From NCBI GenBank assembly GCA_903869365.1, contig CAIPYV010000105.1, positions 1 through 64,000 of the forward strand: a DNA stretch of 64,000 bases. Direction: 5' to 3'. The notes below the pieces were generated by a model. That model was not told the origin of the DNA, did not search any database, and worked only from the letters and a program-made list of their open reading frames with translations. Each line of letters opens with the position of its first letter. Positions within the stretch are counted from its first letter, which is position 1. This DNA is from an uncultured Chlorobiaceae bacterium (GTDB taxonomy: Bacteria; Bacteroidota; Chlorobiia; Chlorobiales; Chlorobiaceae). Below, piece by piece: positions 19,250 through 28,756 of this stretch. The position numbers and the translations under genes are program-made.

Positions 19250-19687
19250 TCAGAGAAGAAAAAAAGTGACAATGAGTACAAGTGCAAACATGGTGAAAGA
19301 AATTCCAAAGAGACGGTACCAGCTTCCATATTCTGACTTCGTACATGGATAGGTAAGTGTGCGGACTGAACGTATGATATAACTGATGGTCAGGGCAATC
19401 TGGAGGATGATAAGAAGCGATTTTACTACAACCCATATTGTCCAACCATGGTAAAAAACGGTAAGTATGATGCCGGTGATGATGACCCCGATGACGGCAA
19501 CGTCGGCAACCTTTGTTTCCAGTTTTAGAAACCGTTGCAGCAGCGCAGCAAACTCAGGAGTGTTTTCGTCATTGCCGGTAAGTTTGCTCTCAAGGGATTT
19601 AAGGAGGAAGAGCGATGCCAGAATAGTGCCAAACCAGGAAGCAAAAAATATGATATGGAGAGACCGCAGTATTGTATGAAAAGCCAT
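19250..19687 (-). CDS. Four-helix membrane protein, CopD/DUF2269-like
   Basis: The protein has 145 residues from the ATG at 19687; the track start is a TTG five codons upstream. Four membrane helices are evident (about 6-28, 62-82, 87-108, 122-144). His residues lie at the ends of the first helix (FHTILRSLHIIFFASWFGT), like those of CopD and DUF2269-type proteins that may bind heme or copper. I cannot name the family with certainty. It stands alone between rplU and the divergent mutS. Confidence 0.6.
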   Translation of the reverse strand: MAFHTILRSLHIIFFASWFGTILASLFLLKSLESKLTGNDENTPEFAALLQRFLKLETKVADVAVIGVIITGIILTVFYHGWTIWVVVKSLLIILQIALTISYIIRSVRTLTYPCTKSEYGSWYRLFGISFTMFALVLIVTFFLL

Positions 19688-19871
19688 AGGTTCAAAAATC
19701 AAAGCATTATCCTGTAAACTTTTTGCTAAACATACCTTTTTCTAAACCTCATATCAAGCGTAAGAGCGCAATTCCGGCTATTGTTTGTTAAGTTGCGCTG
19801 CAGTAGCTTCTTTTTCTTGAAGCGAGTGGTGTTCCCACTCTTTAACGGGTTTAATCACTTATTATTACACA

Positions 19872-22490
19872 ATGAGTCGAGAACAGGGTGTTGCGCAGAA
19901 AGAGCATTCTCCAATGATGCGCCAGTATCTGGAGGTAAAAGAACGCTACCCTGATTTTTTGCTGCTCTTTAGAGTTGGGGATTTTTACGAAACTTTTTTT
20001 GACGATGCATGTCAGGTATCAGCAGCTTTGAATATCGTTTTGACGAAACGATCTGCTGAAATCCCGATGGCAGGGTTTCCTCATCATGCAAGTGAAGGAT
20101 ACATTGCTAAACTTGTCAAAAAAGGGTTCAAGGTTGCGATTTGCGACCAGGTTGAAGATCCAGCCTCAGCCAAGGGGATTGTCCGCCGTGAAATTACTGA
20201 TATTGTTACCCCGGGCATTACCTACAGCGACAAGATTCTTGATGATCGGCACAACAATTATCTGTGTGCTGTTGCATATCTCAAAGAGGGAAGGAGGCTT
20301 TTTGCCGGCATTGCCTTTATTGATGTAACAACAGCTGAATTCCGAATTGCTTCGTTCCAGCCCCATGAGCTCCCTGAATTCATCCTTTCGCTTCACCCAT
20401 CGGAAGTTCTGGTTTCCACAGCTGACAGAGAGCGATCGGAACTGTTGAAAAAAGTACTTTCTCGGGAGACTCTTGTTTCTGAACTGGATGCATGGATGTT
20501 CAGTGAAGATCAGACGCAGGAGGTTCTCCTACGGCAGTTCAAGACCCATTCACTTAAAGGATTTGGTATAGAGGGGAACCGGGCAGGCAAAGTGGCAGCG
20601 GGTGTTATTCTTCAATATCTTGAGGAGACCCGGCAGAACAGCCTTGCGTATATTACACGGATCGGTGAATTGCACAGCAGTGACTACATGACGCTCGATC
20701 TGCAGACAAAGAGAAATCTTGAAATTATTTCTTCAATGCAGGATGGCACACTGAACGGCAGCCTTCTCCAAGTGATGGATCGTACAAGAAATCCCATGGG
20801 TGCGAGGCTTATCCGACGATGGCTGCAGAGGCCGCTGAAAAGAGTCGAAGATATCCAGATGCGTCTTGATGCAGTTGAAGAGCTTGCTGAATTGAGGACA
20901 GTGAGGGAAGGTCTTTCTGAACTGCTATCAGGAATCAATGATCTTGAGCGCTCTCTTTCTCGCATCGCAACTTTCCGCACCATTCCAAGGGAGGTTCGGC
21001 AGCTTGGGTTTTCTCTTTCTGTCATTCCCCGCCTAAAGGAGCAGCTTCGTGATACAGGGTCGGTGAAGCTTCGAATGCTTGCGGCCTCGTTAAAACCTCT
21101 CCAGGAACTTGCCGTGCGTATTGAGGAGGCGATTGATCCTGAGTCAGGTGCATCAATGCGTGACGGAGGTTATATCCGCATGGGCTATCATGATGATCTT
21201 GATGAGCTTCGCTCTATTGCTTCCACAGCTAAGGACCGCCTTATGGAGATTCAGCAGCAGGAACGGGCGAGCACATCGATTTCATCACTTAAGGTCAGTT
21301 TTAACAAGGTTTTCGGCTACTATATCGAAATAAGTCATGCGAATCGCGATAAGGTGCCCGCTTATTATGAAAAAAAGCAGACACTCGTCAATGCCGAGCG
21401 CTATACCATTCCTGCCTTAAAAGAGTATGAGGCGAAAATTCTTAATTCCGAAGAGAAAAGCCTGATTCTTGAAGCACAGCTTTTCCATGATCTTTGTGCA
21501 ATCATAGCTCAGCACGCTTCTGACATACAGGAAAATGCTGTTCTGATCGCCGAAATTGATTCGCTCTGCTCGTTTGCACTCTCTGCCGTCGAATACGGAT
21601 ATTGCAAGCCAGAGATCAAGGCACACGAAAAGCTTGTTATCGTCAATGGTCGTCATCCTGTACTTGAAAGAATGATGAGTGCCGATGAGCCCTATGTACC
21701 GAATGACTGTTTGATGGATGAAAAGCAGAAAATGCTGATCATAACAGGCCCGAATATGGCTGGAAAAAGTTCGTTTTTGCGCCAGATAGGGCTTATTGTG
21801 CTGCTTGCGCAGGCTGGAAGTTTTGTTCCGGCCGAACGGGCTGAAATCGGGCTTGTGGATAGGATTTTTACACGGGTTGGCGCTTCGGACAACATAACCT
21901 CCGGTGAAAGCACCTTTCTTGTGGAAATGAATGAAGCGGCAAGTATTCTCAACAACGCTTCAACCCGAAGCCTCCTGCTGCTTGATGAGATTGGCAGAGG
22001 AACCAGTACGTTTGACGGGATGTCGATTGCCTGGTCGATGAGCGAGTATATATGCCGCTCGATTAAAGCAAGGACGTTATTTGCAACGCATTATCACGAG
22101 CTTGCCGAACTTGAAACCCGTCTTCCCGGTGTTGTGAACTTCAACGCCACCGTCGTTGAAACTGCCGACAGGGTTATTTTTTTAAGGAAGATTGTCAGGG
22201 GTTCCACTGACAACAGTTACGGTATTGAGGTGGCTAAAATGGCCGGAATGCCTGCTGAAGTCATCTCCCGTGCCAAGGAAATTCTTGCAGGGATGGAGAA
22301 ACGCGATATTGAAATTCCCCCCAATCGTCCACCAAAAATCAAAAGTATGCAGATCAGTCTTTTTGAAGAGTCCGACAACCGTCTTCGCACTGCGGTCGAT
22401 TCTCTTGACCTCGACAGGCTGACTCCAATCGATGCCCTGCTTGAACTGAAAAAGCTGCAAGAGCTTGTACGAAACAGGGGTGGCTATTGA
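19872..22490 (+). CDS. mutS: DNA mismatch repair protein MutS
   Basis: The 872-residue protein is full length. The N-terminal mismatch-recognition domain has the Phe-x-Glu motif in [14 protein letters not shown], which wedges at the mismatch. Connector, lever and clamp domains follow, then the ABC-type ATPase with Walker [15 protein letters not shown] and Walker [17 protein letters not shown]. The C-terminal tail holds the helix-turn-helix dimer region. It scans DNA for mismatches and recruits MutL. The stop overlaps the TTG of the radical SAM gene. Confidence 0.98.
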   Translation: MSREQGVAQKEHSPMMRQYLEVKERYPDFLLLFRVGDFYETFFDDACQVSAALNIVLTKRSAEIPMAGFPHHASEGYIAKLVKKGFKVAICDQVEDPASAKGIVRREITDIVTPGITYSDKILDDRHNNYLCAVAYLKEGRRLFAGIAFIDVTTAEFRIASFQPHELPEFILSLHPSEVLVSTADRERSELLKKVLSRETLVSELDAWMFSEDQTQEVLLRQFKTHSLKGFGIEGNRAGKVAAGVILQYLEETRQNSLAYITRIGELHSSDYMTLDLQTKRNLEIISSMQDGTLNGSLLQVMDRTRNPMGARLIRRWLQRPLKRVEDIQMRLDAVEELAELRTVREGLSELLSGINDLERSLSRIATFRTIPREVRQLGFSLSVIPRLKEQLRDTGSVKLRMLAASLKPLQELAVRIEEAIDPESGASMRDGGYIRMGYHDDLDELRSIASTAKDRLMEIQQQERASTSISSLKVSFNKVFGYYIEISHANRDKVPAYYEKKQTLVNAERYTIPALKEYEAKILNSEEKSLILEAQLFHDLCAIIAQHASDIQENAVLIAEIDSLCSFALSAVEYGYCKPEIKAHEKLVIVNGRHPVLERMMSADEPYVPNDCLMDEKQKMLIITGPNMAGKSSFLRQIGLIVLLAQAGSFVPAERAEIGLVDRIFTRVGASDNITSGESTFLVEMNEAASILNNASTRSLLLLDEIGRGTSTFDGMSIAWSMSEYICRSIKARTLFATHYHELAELETRLPGVVNFNATVVETADRVIFLRKIVRGSTDNSYGIEVAKMAGMPAEVISRAKEILAGMEKRDIEIPPNRPPKIKSMQISLFEESDNRLRTAVDSLDLDRLTPIDALLELKKLQELVRNRGGY

Positions 22491-23914
22491 TAGTGGTCGC
22501 AGGGGAGAAGAGAGTACTGCTCATTTTTATCCAGGCCGACAGCGGTGTGGATGGAGCATCCCTGCTCGATAGCGCAACAGTCAAGCGGAGTCTCCTCAGC
22601 TCTCTGAAAGACAGCGCCCTCAGCAATATCATCCGTCGGGCACAGTTTGCCATTCCGCCCCTCTCGTTGATGATTCTCAGCTCTCAGAAGGTGCCGGGCG
22701 TGAGTCAGACCATCTGCGATCTGCGCTTTGAAAAGCTTCCCCTCGAGCAGCACTGGGACATGGCGGGTATCAGTGTTCAGACCGGTGCCGTTAAACCAGC
22801 GTTTGATCTTGCTCGTGCACTCCGCTCCCGAGGAATCAAGGTGGTGCTTGGCGGTCCTTACGTTACCATCTTTCCCGATCAGTGCCGTGACCACGCTGAT
22901 GTTCTTGTTATTGGTGAGGCCGACGACATCTGGCGTGAGGTGCAGGAGGATTTGTTTAGCGGCACCCTCAAGGCGGAGTACCGGGTTGCCAACTTTCCCG
23001 ACCTTTCGGTTGAACGCACTGTCGGCAAAAGTGCGCTCGATATCAAGAGCTACTTTACCACTAATGTTGTGCAGACTACAAGGGGTTGCCCCTACAGTTG
23101 TGACTTTTGCAACGTACATGTCATGAATGGCCACCGCTTGCGCCACAGAACCATTCCAGCTGTCCTGAGGGAGGTCGAAACCTTTCTTAAAGAGGACAAA
23201 AGAATCTTCTTCTTTCTCGACGACACCATCAATGCCGACGAACAGTACGCAGAACAACTCTTTCGCGAACTCGAGTCGTTCAAGATCAGTTGGGTAGGCC
23301 AGGCCACCACCGCCCTTGGTGAACAGCCCCGTCTGCTCGATGCTTTCTCTCGTTCAGGTTGTGGCGCGCTTTTGGTCGGTATCGAAAGCCTTGATGACGG
23401 CAGCAACCACGCCCACAAGAAGTTTCACAACCCCTCCAATCGCCAGGTGGAGTGCATAAAAAACATTCGGAAAGCTGGTATCTGTGTCTACGGCAGTTTC
23501 ATTTACGGCCTCGACGAAGATACCCTTGAACTGCCTGCCAAGCTTGAAGCTTTCATCGAACAGACCGGTATCGACGTGCCCGGCATCAACCTCCTGCGCC
23601 CCATTCCCGGTACCGGCGTTTTCAACCGACTTGCCGAGGAGGGGCGTCTGCTCCACTCCCCGAATGACCACGACGCATTCAAGTTTTCCTGGGGTCAGGA
23701 GATGCTTTACAAACCTCAGCGCATTCCCCTTCAGGAGTTTATTCCCAGTTACACAGCCTTGACCAAGCGGGTCTTTACCTTTCAAAACGCCTTGAAACGG
23801 GCCAGACGTGCACCCCGGCTGCGCTCAGCCGTGCTTATGTTCAATCTGCTTTACGTCCACATGTATGGGATGTCCCGGAAAGATCTGATGAGGCAATTGC
23901 GGGAGATGGGGTGA
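22487..23914 (+). CDS. B12-binding-domain radical SAM protein of unknown substrate
   Basis: The protein has about 475 residues. An N-terminal cobalamin-binding-like Rossmann domain (residues 60-160, with [16 protein letters not shown] and [12 protein letters not shown]) precedes a radical SAM barrel whose 4Fe-4S Cys triad lies in [35 protein letters not shown] and [12 protein letters not shown] are typical of the subgroup carrying a DUF4070-like C-terminal domain. The B12-loop DxHxxG signature is not clear, so cobalamin may not be bound. The start is TTG 22487 (TTGA overlap with mutS) or GTG 22493; no ATG is available. Codons end in C more often than in neighbouring genes. The reaction is unknown; links to lipid or bacteriochlorophyll modification would be guesses. 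Confidence 0.82.
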   Translation: MIVVAGEKRVLLIFIQADSGVDGASLLDSATVKRSLLSSLKDSALSNIIRRAQFAIPPLSLMILSSQKVPGVSQTICDLRFEKLPLEQHWDMAGISVQTGAVKPAFDLARALRSRGIKVVLGGPYVTIFPDQCRDHADVLVIGEADDIWREVQEDLFSGTLKAEYRVANFPDLSVERTVGKSALDIKSYFTTNVVQTTRGCPYSCDFCNVHVMNGHRLRHRTIPAVLREVETFLKEDKRIFFFLDDTINADEQYAEQLFRELESFKISWVGQATTALGEQPRLLDAFSRSGCGALLVGIESLDDGSNHAHKKFHNPSNRQVECIKNIRKAGICVYGSFIYGLDEDTLELPAKLEAFIEQTGIDVPGINLLRPIPGTGVFNRLAEEGRLLHSPNDHDAFKFSWGQEMLYKPQRIPLQEFIPSYTALTKRVFTFQNALKRARRAPRLRSAVLMFNLLYVHMYGMSRKDLMRQLREMG

Positions 23915-24003
23915 CATACTTTTTCGCAGCGTAACCAACAATTTCCTTGCTTTGTCCAACAGAAACAAGTATCTACATTGTATAAACACAAATGGAGATA
24001 TGT

Positions 24004-24246
24004 ATGCTTACAAAGGTTCAGAAATGGGGCAACAGCCTTGCCTTGAGAATACCGATGAGCTATGCACTTGAGGCTAAACTGGAAAAAGATTCGGAAGTAG
24101 ATATCTCTTTCGTTGAGGGACAACTCGTTATCCGCCCAATGGTCACTATCAAACCAGATCTTGCTCACCTGCTTAGTGGCATCACTGAAGATAATCTGCA
24201 TGATGAATGTGATACAGGTGAAGCTGTCGGAAAGGAAAACTGGTGA
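24004..24246 (+). CDS. mazE: MazE/AbrB-type antitoxin
   Basis: The protein has 80 residues from the ATG at 24004. GGAG at 23994-23997 sits 6 bp upstream and decides this start over the ATG at 23992, which lies inside it. The swapped-hairpin DNA-binding domain is seen as VQKWGNSLALRIP and SEVDISFVEGQLVIRP. The acidic C-terminal tail (DNLHDECDTGEAVGKENW) is the part expected to wrap and block MazF. It is encoded just before the toxin. Symbol by family similarity only. Confidence 0.88.
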   Translation: MLTKVQKWGNSLALRIPMSYALEAKLEKDSEVDISFVEGQLVIRPMVTIKPDLAHLLSGITEDNLHDECDTGEAVGKENW

Positions 24247-24250
24247 TGTT

Positions 24251-24586
24251 ATGGCTTATATTCCAGACCGCGGTGATATAGTATGGCTTGCCTTTAATCC
24301 ACAAGCAGGGCATGAACAGGCGGGACGTCGCCCTGCATTGGTACTCTCTCCTGCTTCGTACAACTCCAGAGTTGGTTTGGCGCTTCTTTGCCCAGTTACC
24401 ACGCGCATTAAAGGGTATCCGTTTGAAGTGTTACTCCCTGAAGGCTTGAAGATCAAAGGAGCGGTATTATCTGATCAGGTAAAAAGTCTTGACTGGAAGA
24501 TCAGGCAGGCTGATTTGATTTGCAGTTTACCGACAGCAACAGTTGCTGAAGTGTTGCATAAGCTGAATACTTTATTGGAAAAATAG
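24251..24586 (+). CDS. mazF: MazF-type endoribonuclease toxin
   Basis: The protein has 111 residues from the ATG at 24251. The longer track ORF begins inside mazE out of frame and is rejected. PDRGDIVWLAFNPQAGHEQAGRRPALVLS contains the conserved catalytic Arg region, LCPVTTRIKGYPFEV the Thr/Ser active site, and VLSDQVKSLDWK the C-terminal helix-strand. Family members cleave mRNA at specific short sequences and stop growth when MazE is degraded. The gap to mazE is 4 bp. All key residues are present, so it looks functional. Confidence 0.92.
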   Translation: MAYIPDRGDIVWLAFNPQAGHEQAGRRPALVLSPASYNSRVGLALLCPVTTRIKGYPFEVLLPEGLKIKGAVLSDQVKSLDWKIRQADLICSLPTATVAEVLHKLNTLLEK

Positions 24587-24606
24587 AGGGTCAACATGGA
24601 ATGTTG

Positions 24607-24647
24607 TTGTTCTTATCTAACCGAATATCGTACTATATTAGGTTAGA
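24607..24647 (+). promoter_or_regulatory. Promoter with overlapping 13-bp inverted-repeat operator for the Phd/ParE module
   Basis: TTGTTC (24607-24612) and TACTAT (24631-24636), separated by 18 bp, resemble -35 and -10 boxes. An inverted repeat TCTAACCGAATAT (24616-24628) and ATATTAGGTTAGA (24635-24647) matches at 12 of 13 positions across a 6-bp spacer and covers the -10 box. This is the expected layout of an autoregulated antitoxin promoter, where Phd or the Phd-ParE complex would bind. It is 24 bp upstream of the antitoxin start. Confidence 0.6.
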
Positions 24648-24670
24648 AGAGAAAACGAATAAGGAGAGAC

Positions 24671-24952
24671 ATGAATATCACTACCGACATCAAACCGGTC
24701 ACCTATCTCAAGGCAAAAACGGCTGATCTTCTTGATCAGATCAATGATACGCGTCGTCCGGTTATCATTACCCAGAACGGTGAGCCGAGAGCTGTTCTTC
24801 AAGATCCGAAAAGCTATGAGGAGATGCGCAATGCACTTGGATTGCTGAAACTGCTTGCTCAGGGTGAAGAGGATATCCGTAAAGGGAACATTCGTCCCCA
24901 GGAAGAGGTATTCAGTGATCTTGAACGCCTGTTGAGAGCCGAGAAGTCATGA
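24671..24952 (+). CDS. Phd/YefM-family antitoxin
   Basis: The 93-residue protein has an AAGGAG ribosome site 6 bp before the ATG. DIKPVTYLKAKTADLLDQI and RRPVIITQNGEPRAVLQDPKSYEEM form the Phd/YefM DNA-binding fold. The C-terminal acidic helix (ALGLLKLLAQGEEDIRKG) would mask the toxin. The stop overlaps the start of the toxin gene by 4 bp (ATGA), giving coupled translation. Confidence 0.92.
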   Translation: MNITTDIKPVTYLKAKTADLLDQINDTRRPVIITQNGEPRAVLQDPKSYEEMRNALGLLKLLAQGEEDIRKGNIRPQEEVFSDLERLLRAEKS

Positions 24953-25278
24953 GCGCAGACTATGCTGTTTGGGGGACTGAAGTTGCTGAAAAAGATCTCA
25001 CTGCGATTATTACCTTTATTGCAAACGATAATCCGCTTAATGCTTTTCATGTTCTTGAAAAAATCAAGAATAAAGCAGCAGCATTGTATATCTCTCCCGA
25101 TCGAGGGCGGGTTATTCCCGAACTTCATGCAAGAGGTATTTTTATCTATCGGGAGCTGATTATCCCTCCATGGAGGTTGGTGTACCGGATTGCCGAAAGC
25201 AACGTTTATATAACAGCAGTTCTCGACGGTCGCCGCAATGTCGAGGATATTCTTCTGCACCGTCTTATTCAGATGTAA
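24949..25278 (+). CDS. RelE/ParE-family toxin
   Basis: The 109 residues show the RelE/ParE fold: VAEKDLTAIITFIANDNPLNA helices, then SPDRGRVIPELHARGIFIYRELIIPPWRLVYRI strands and VLDGRRNVEDIL at the end. The RNase-type catalytic residues of RelE are not all obvious, so a ParE-like (gyrase) or RelE-like (ribosome) action cannot be chosen by eye. It ends 12 bp before purT, with no terminator between, so purT may be read from this module as well. Confidence 0.9.
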   Translation: MSADYAVWGTEVAEKDLTAIITFIANDNPLNAFHVLEKIKNKAAALYISPDRGRVIPELHARGIFIYRELIIPPWRLVYRIAESNVYITAVLDGRRNVEDILLHRLIQM

Positions 25279-25290
25279 CAATAAATCACA

Positions 25291-26460
25291 ATGTCAAAAA
25301 AAATCATGCTGCTTGGCAGCGGGGAACTGGGTAAGGAATTTGTTATTGCGGTTAAACGTCTTGGTCATTACGTGATAGCTGTTGACAGCTACAATAATGC
25401 ACCGGCGCAGCAGGTTGCCGATGAGCGTGAAGTGATCGACATGCTTGATGGCTCTGCTCTCGACGTCATTGTGGCCAAACATAGTCCTGATATTATAGTG
25501 CCTGAAATCGAAGCCATTCGCACCGAGCGATTTTACGACTATGAAAAGCGAGGCATACAGGTAGTTCCATCGGCTCGTGCTGCCAACTTTACTATGAACC
25601 GTAAAGCCATTCGTGATCTGGCTTCAATTGAGCTTGGTCTTCGGACGGCCATGTATCGTTACGCCGCTTCCCTCGAAGAGTTGCAGAAGGCGGTCAGGGA
25701 AGTTGGTATTCCCTGTGTGGTAAAACCACTGATGAGCTCATCGGGCAAGGGTCAGTCAACCGTCAAAACAGAAGCGGATATTGAAAAAGCCTGGAACTAT
25801 TCCCAAAGTGGTAAACGAGGCGATATTGCTGAAGTGATTGTGGAATCCTTCGTGAAATTTCAGACAGAAATCACGCTGCTTACCGTGACACAAAAAAACG
25901 GCACAACACTCTTCTGCCCACCAATCGGCCATCGTCAGGAGCGGGGCGATTATCAGGAGAGCTGGCAGCCCTGTCTTATAAGTGACGTGCATTTACAAGA
26001 GGCTCAGGATATTGCTGAAAAGGTTACTCGTTCTCTGACAGGTTCTGGTCTATGGGGTGTGGAGTTTTTTCTGGGTGATGATGGCCTTTATTTTTCAGAG
26101 CTCTCTCCCCGTCCGCACGATACCGGCATGGTTACGCTGGCCGGCACGCAGAACTTCTCCGAGTTTGAGCTTCATGCCCGGGCGGTGTTAGGTCTGCCGA
26201 TCCCGGAAATAACCTTAATGCAGGCAGGTGCCAGCGCTGTTGTTCTCGCCGAGAGTACAGGAAGTAATCCTCAGTATGTCGGTGTGGAAGATGCAGTCAC
26301 AGAGCCTTGTACCGACATACGAATTTTTGGAAAACCAACGACCCGCCCATATAGAAGAATGGCTGTGACGCTGGCTTACGATCAATTAGGCAGCGATATA
26401 GAGGCATTGAAAGAAAAGGCGATTGCCAATGCAGCAAAGGTAAAAGTGATCAGTGAGTGA
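25291..26460 (+). CDS. purT: Formate-dependent phosphoribosylglycinamide formyltransferase (GAR transformylase 2)
   Basis: The 389-residue ATP-grasp enzyme has [29 protein letters not shown] at the start, then [24 protein letters not shown] (ATP-grasp lid), [25 protein letters not shown] (metal ligands) and GRPYRRMAV-like end. It makes formyl-GAR from GAR, ATP and formate, replacing folate-dependent PurN in purine synthesis. It directly follows the ParE-type toxin and is convergent with the ABC exporter (stops 4 bp apart). Confidence 0.96.
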   Translation: MSKKIMLLGSGELGKEFVIAVKRLGHYVIAVDSYNNAPAQQVADEREVIDMLDGSALDVIVAKHSPDIIVPEIEAIRTERFYDYEKRGIQVVPSARAANFTMNRKAIRDLASIELGLRTAMYRYAASLEELQKAVREVGIPCVVKPLMSSSGKGQSTVKTEADIEKAWNYSQSGKRGDIAEVIVESFVKFQTEITLLTVTQKNGTTLFCPPIGHRQERGDYQESWQPCLISDVHLQEAQDIAEKVTRSLTGSGLWGVEFFLGDDGLYFSELSPRPHDTGMVTLAGTQNFSEFELHARAVLGLPIPEITLMQAGASAVVLAESTGSNPQYVGVEDAVTEPCTDIRIFGKPTTRPYRRMAVTLAYDQLGSDIEALKEKAIANAAKVKVISE

Positions 26461-26463
26461 AGT

Positions 26464-28215
26464 TCAGGTAATGGAAAGGATCTCTTCTTCCAGAAGCTGC
26501 TGGTTGTAGAGTTCCGCATAGATATGCTGTTGCTGCAAAAGCTCTTCGTGTGTGCCGCTTTCAGCAATGGTGCCATCTTTGAGGACAATGATGCGGTCGC
26601 AGTTTTTTACCGTTGAAATTCTATGGCTTATCAGGATAATGGTGGTATCGGGCAGCTTCTGAAGGAGAGCATCAAAAAGACGTGCTTCTGTGTCGGTATC
26701 AACTGCTGAAAGTGCGTCATCGAGCACGAGAAGTTGAGGTTTCCATGCAATTGCTCTTGCAATGCATGCTCTTTGTTTCTGACCGCCGGAAAGGTTGATG
26801 CCTTTTTCTCCGAGCATGGTCTGAAATCCATCGGGAAAGTCTTCGACATCTTCATAAAGCATGGCTATTCTGCTTGCTTCAATGACCTGATCAGCGTCAT
26901 TGTCCCGGCTGCCCCAGTTGATGTTGTTTTCAATGGTGTCAGAGAAGAGAAAGTTAACCTGGGGTACAAAACCGATCAGTTCCCTCAGTGTATGTAGAGG
27001 AAGGCTGTTAATATCCTGGCCATCAAAAAGAACAGAGCCTTTGACAGGCTCGTAGAGTCTTGGTATCAGATTGACAAGGGTGGTTTTACCCGAACCAGTT
27101 GCTCCGACAATCGCAACTTTTGATCCGGCAGCTATGTCAAGGGTTATATTGTTGAGTATCAGATTATTTTCATGACCGGGGTAGTGAAATTGAACATTGC
27201 GAAATGACACAGCTCCGTGAAAACTTCCAATAGCGGCAATGCCAGTTTCTTTCTCAGTCATGTCTGGTTTAATATCGAAAATTTCATTCAATCTGACTTG
27301 AGCGGAAGCCGCTCTCTGGATAATACTTGTAACCCAGCCTATGGATATAATCGGCCAGCTCAGCATGGAAACATAGACGATAAATTGAGCGATCCCCCCA
27401 ACAGTCATTTTTCCCTCAATGACGCTCAGTCCGCCGATCCAAACTACAGGAAGCAGGGAGACTGCAGTGAGCGAGGTAAGAAATGCAAAAAAAAGTGCCT
27501 GAAGTTTCCCGAGAGAAAGGTTTTTACGGAAGTACTCTTTATTGAGTGTTTCAAATCGTTTGATTTCAAAAGGCTCGCGGGTAAAGCTTTTGACGACTCT
27601 GATACCGGAAAGGTTTTCCTGTACCAGATTGGTTATTGCGGCATAGCTTTCCTGAATACTTTTGGAGCGCTTTTGCATGGAGCTGCCGATTTTATAAACA
27701 GAATAACTTAAGAGCGGTGCAGGCAGCAGCGCAAAAAGGGTCAGTTTAGGAGAAAGAGCCAGCATCGCTATCAGTGCGAAAAAAAGCCTGAAAAAGGTAT
27801 TGAGTGAGTACATGATGCCGGGTCCGAGAAACTCTCTTATGGCGTTAAGGTCATTGGTGCCCCTTGAAATGAGTTCACCGGTACTGGTGGTATTGTAAAA
27901 TTTGCGAGGCAGTTTTTGAAGATGGTTGTAATAGTCGTTTTTCAGGTCGAATTCAATATGCCGGGAAGCGACAATAATATTCTGGCGTACAAGAAAAAGA
28001 AAAAAACCACTCAGCAGCGCAGAAAGAAAATAAAGGCCTGCATCTCCAAGAACAACCTTGAGTTCGAAATGCTTGTTCATGGTATCGATTGCACGACCGA
28101 TATAGGTGGGCCCAATGACAGCGAAAAGGTTGGTTAGAATTATGTAGACAAAACCTGCGATGAGATTCTTTTTATACCTGAGCAGGTAAGGTTTCAGACT
28201 GCGTAAATTTTTCAT
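26464..28215 (-). CDS. ABC exporter, fused permease and ATPase (MsbA-like)
   Basis: The 583-residue half-transporter has six membrane helices in residues about 15-300. The nucleotide-binding domain has Walker A GATGSGKTTLVN, Q-loop FVPQVNFLFSDT, signature LSGGQKQR, Walker B LLVLDDALSAVD and the switch His in ISHRIST. It works as a dimer, either with itself or a partner; no partner is adjacent. The substrate could be lipid, peptide or drug; sequence alone does not say. It is divergent from the MerR-type gene (78 bp apart), which might regulate it. Confidence 0.93.
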   Translation of the reverse strand: MKNLRSLKPYLLRYKKNLIAGFVYIILTNLFAVIGPTYIGRAIDTMNKHFELKVVLGDAGLYFLSALLSGFFLFLVRQNIIVASRHIEFDLKNDYYNHLQKLPRKFYNTTSTGELISRGTNDLNAIREFLGPGIMYSLNTFFRLFFALIAMLALSPKLTLFALLPAPLLSYSVYKIGSSMQKRSKSIQESYAAITNLVQENLSGIRVVKSFTREPFEIKRFETLNKEYFRKNLSLGKLQALFFAFLTSLTAVSLLPVVWIGGLSVIEGKMTVGGIAQFIVYVSMLSWPIISIGWVTSIIQRAASAQVRLNEIFDIKPDMTEKETGIAAIGSFHGAVSFRNVQFHYPGHENNLILNNITLDIAAGSKVAIVGATGSGKTTLVNLIPRLYEPVKGSVLFDGQDINSLPLHTLRELIGFVPQVNFLFSDTIENNINWGSRDNDADQVIEASRIAMLYEDVEDFPDGFQTMLGEKGINLSGGQKQRACIARAIAWKPQLLVLDDALSAVDTDTEARLFDALLQKLPDTTIILISHRISTVKNCDRIIVLKDGTIAESGTHEELLQQQHIYAELYNQQLLEEEILSIT

Positions 28216-28293
28216 CCGTCATATTTTTTTGAAGTGCCGGTATAATGTATAATAGAAATAGGGAAAACAAAATATCACCCTTATCTCTGTTTT

Positions 28294-28695
28294 ATGGCAT
28301 TTGATTCAACAAAAAACTATTACTCGATCGGTGAGGTCAGTAAAATTGTCGGTATTCCTTCTTACCTGCTGCGGTACTGGGAGAGTTTTTTTAATGAACT
28401 TGCTCCGGCCAGGGATACAAGAGGGAACAGGAGGTATACCAATCGTGATATTTCCATGGTGCTCAATATCAAGGAGTTGGTGCATGAAAAAGGGTACAAG
28501 CTTGGAAAGGCCAGTGAAATTGTCAAAGGCGTTCTTAAAGAGAGTGCAGGTGATCATAAAACCACAGAAATTTTAAAACTTCAGAAACAGATCGGCCAGG
28601 AAAAGAATCGGCATATTGTCGTTGATGAACGACGAATGGTGCTTTTGCAGGAAATAAAAGAGGAGATTGAAGATATTCTTCACTTGTTGGGGTAA
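28294..28695 (+). CDS. MerR-family transcriptional regulator
   Basis: The 133-residue protein begins with a winged helix-turn-helix: YYSIGEVSKIVGIPSYLLRYWESFF, the DTRGNRRYTNRDISMV wing, and EKGYKLGKASEIVKG. A coiled-coil dimerisation helix follows. No Cys-rich metal-binding tail is seen, so the effector is unknown. This short form resembles the MerR-like regulators common in Bacteroidetes and Chlorobi. It faces away from the ABC exporter and toward fmoA. Confidence 0.9.
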   Translation: MAFDSTKNYYSIGEVSKIVGIPSYLLRYWESFFNELAPARDTRGNRRYTNRDISMVLNIKELVHEKGYKLGKASEIVKGVLKESAGDHKTTEILKLQKQIGQEKNRHIVVDERRMVLLQEIKEEIEDILHLLG

Positions 28696-28705
28696 AGCAT
28701 GAACA

Positions 28706-28738
28706 ACAGAAAAACCGGCTTTTTGCCGGTTTTTCTGT
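28706..28738. terminator. Bidirectional terminator between the MerR gene and fmoA
   Basis: A perfect 14-bp stem, ACAGAAAAACCGGC paired with GCCGGTTTTTCTGT, encloses a 5-T loop. The A-run and T-run inside the stem make it work on both strands, ending the MerR-type gene (10 bp away) and the highly expressed fmoA (18 bp away). Confidence 0.9.
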
Positions 28739-28756
28739 GTAAAAAGGAGAGGTCGC

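Noticed and set aside
18870-19445. Long 191-residue version of L21
   Set aside because: The upstream 95 codons have no L21 similarity; normal L21 length starts at 19160.
19816-19845. Dyad GAGTGG-N5-CCACTC upstream of mutS as a CIRCE-like or regulatory site
   Set aside because: The stem is only 6 bp and does not match CIRCE; chance occurrence is likely.
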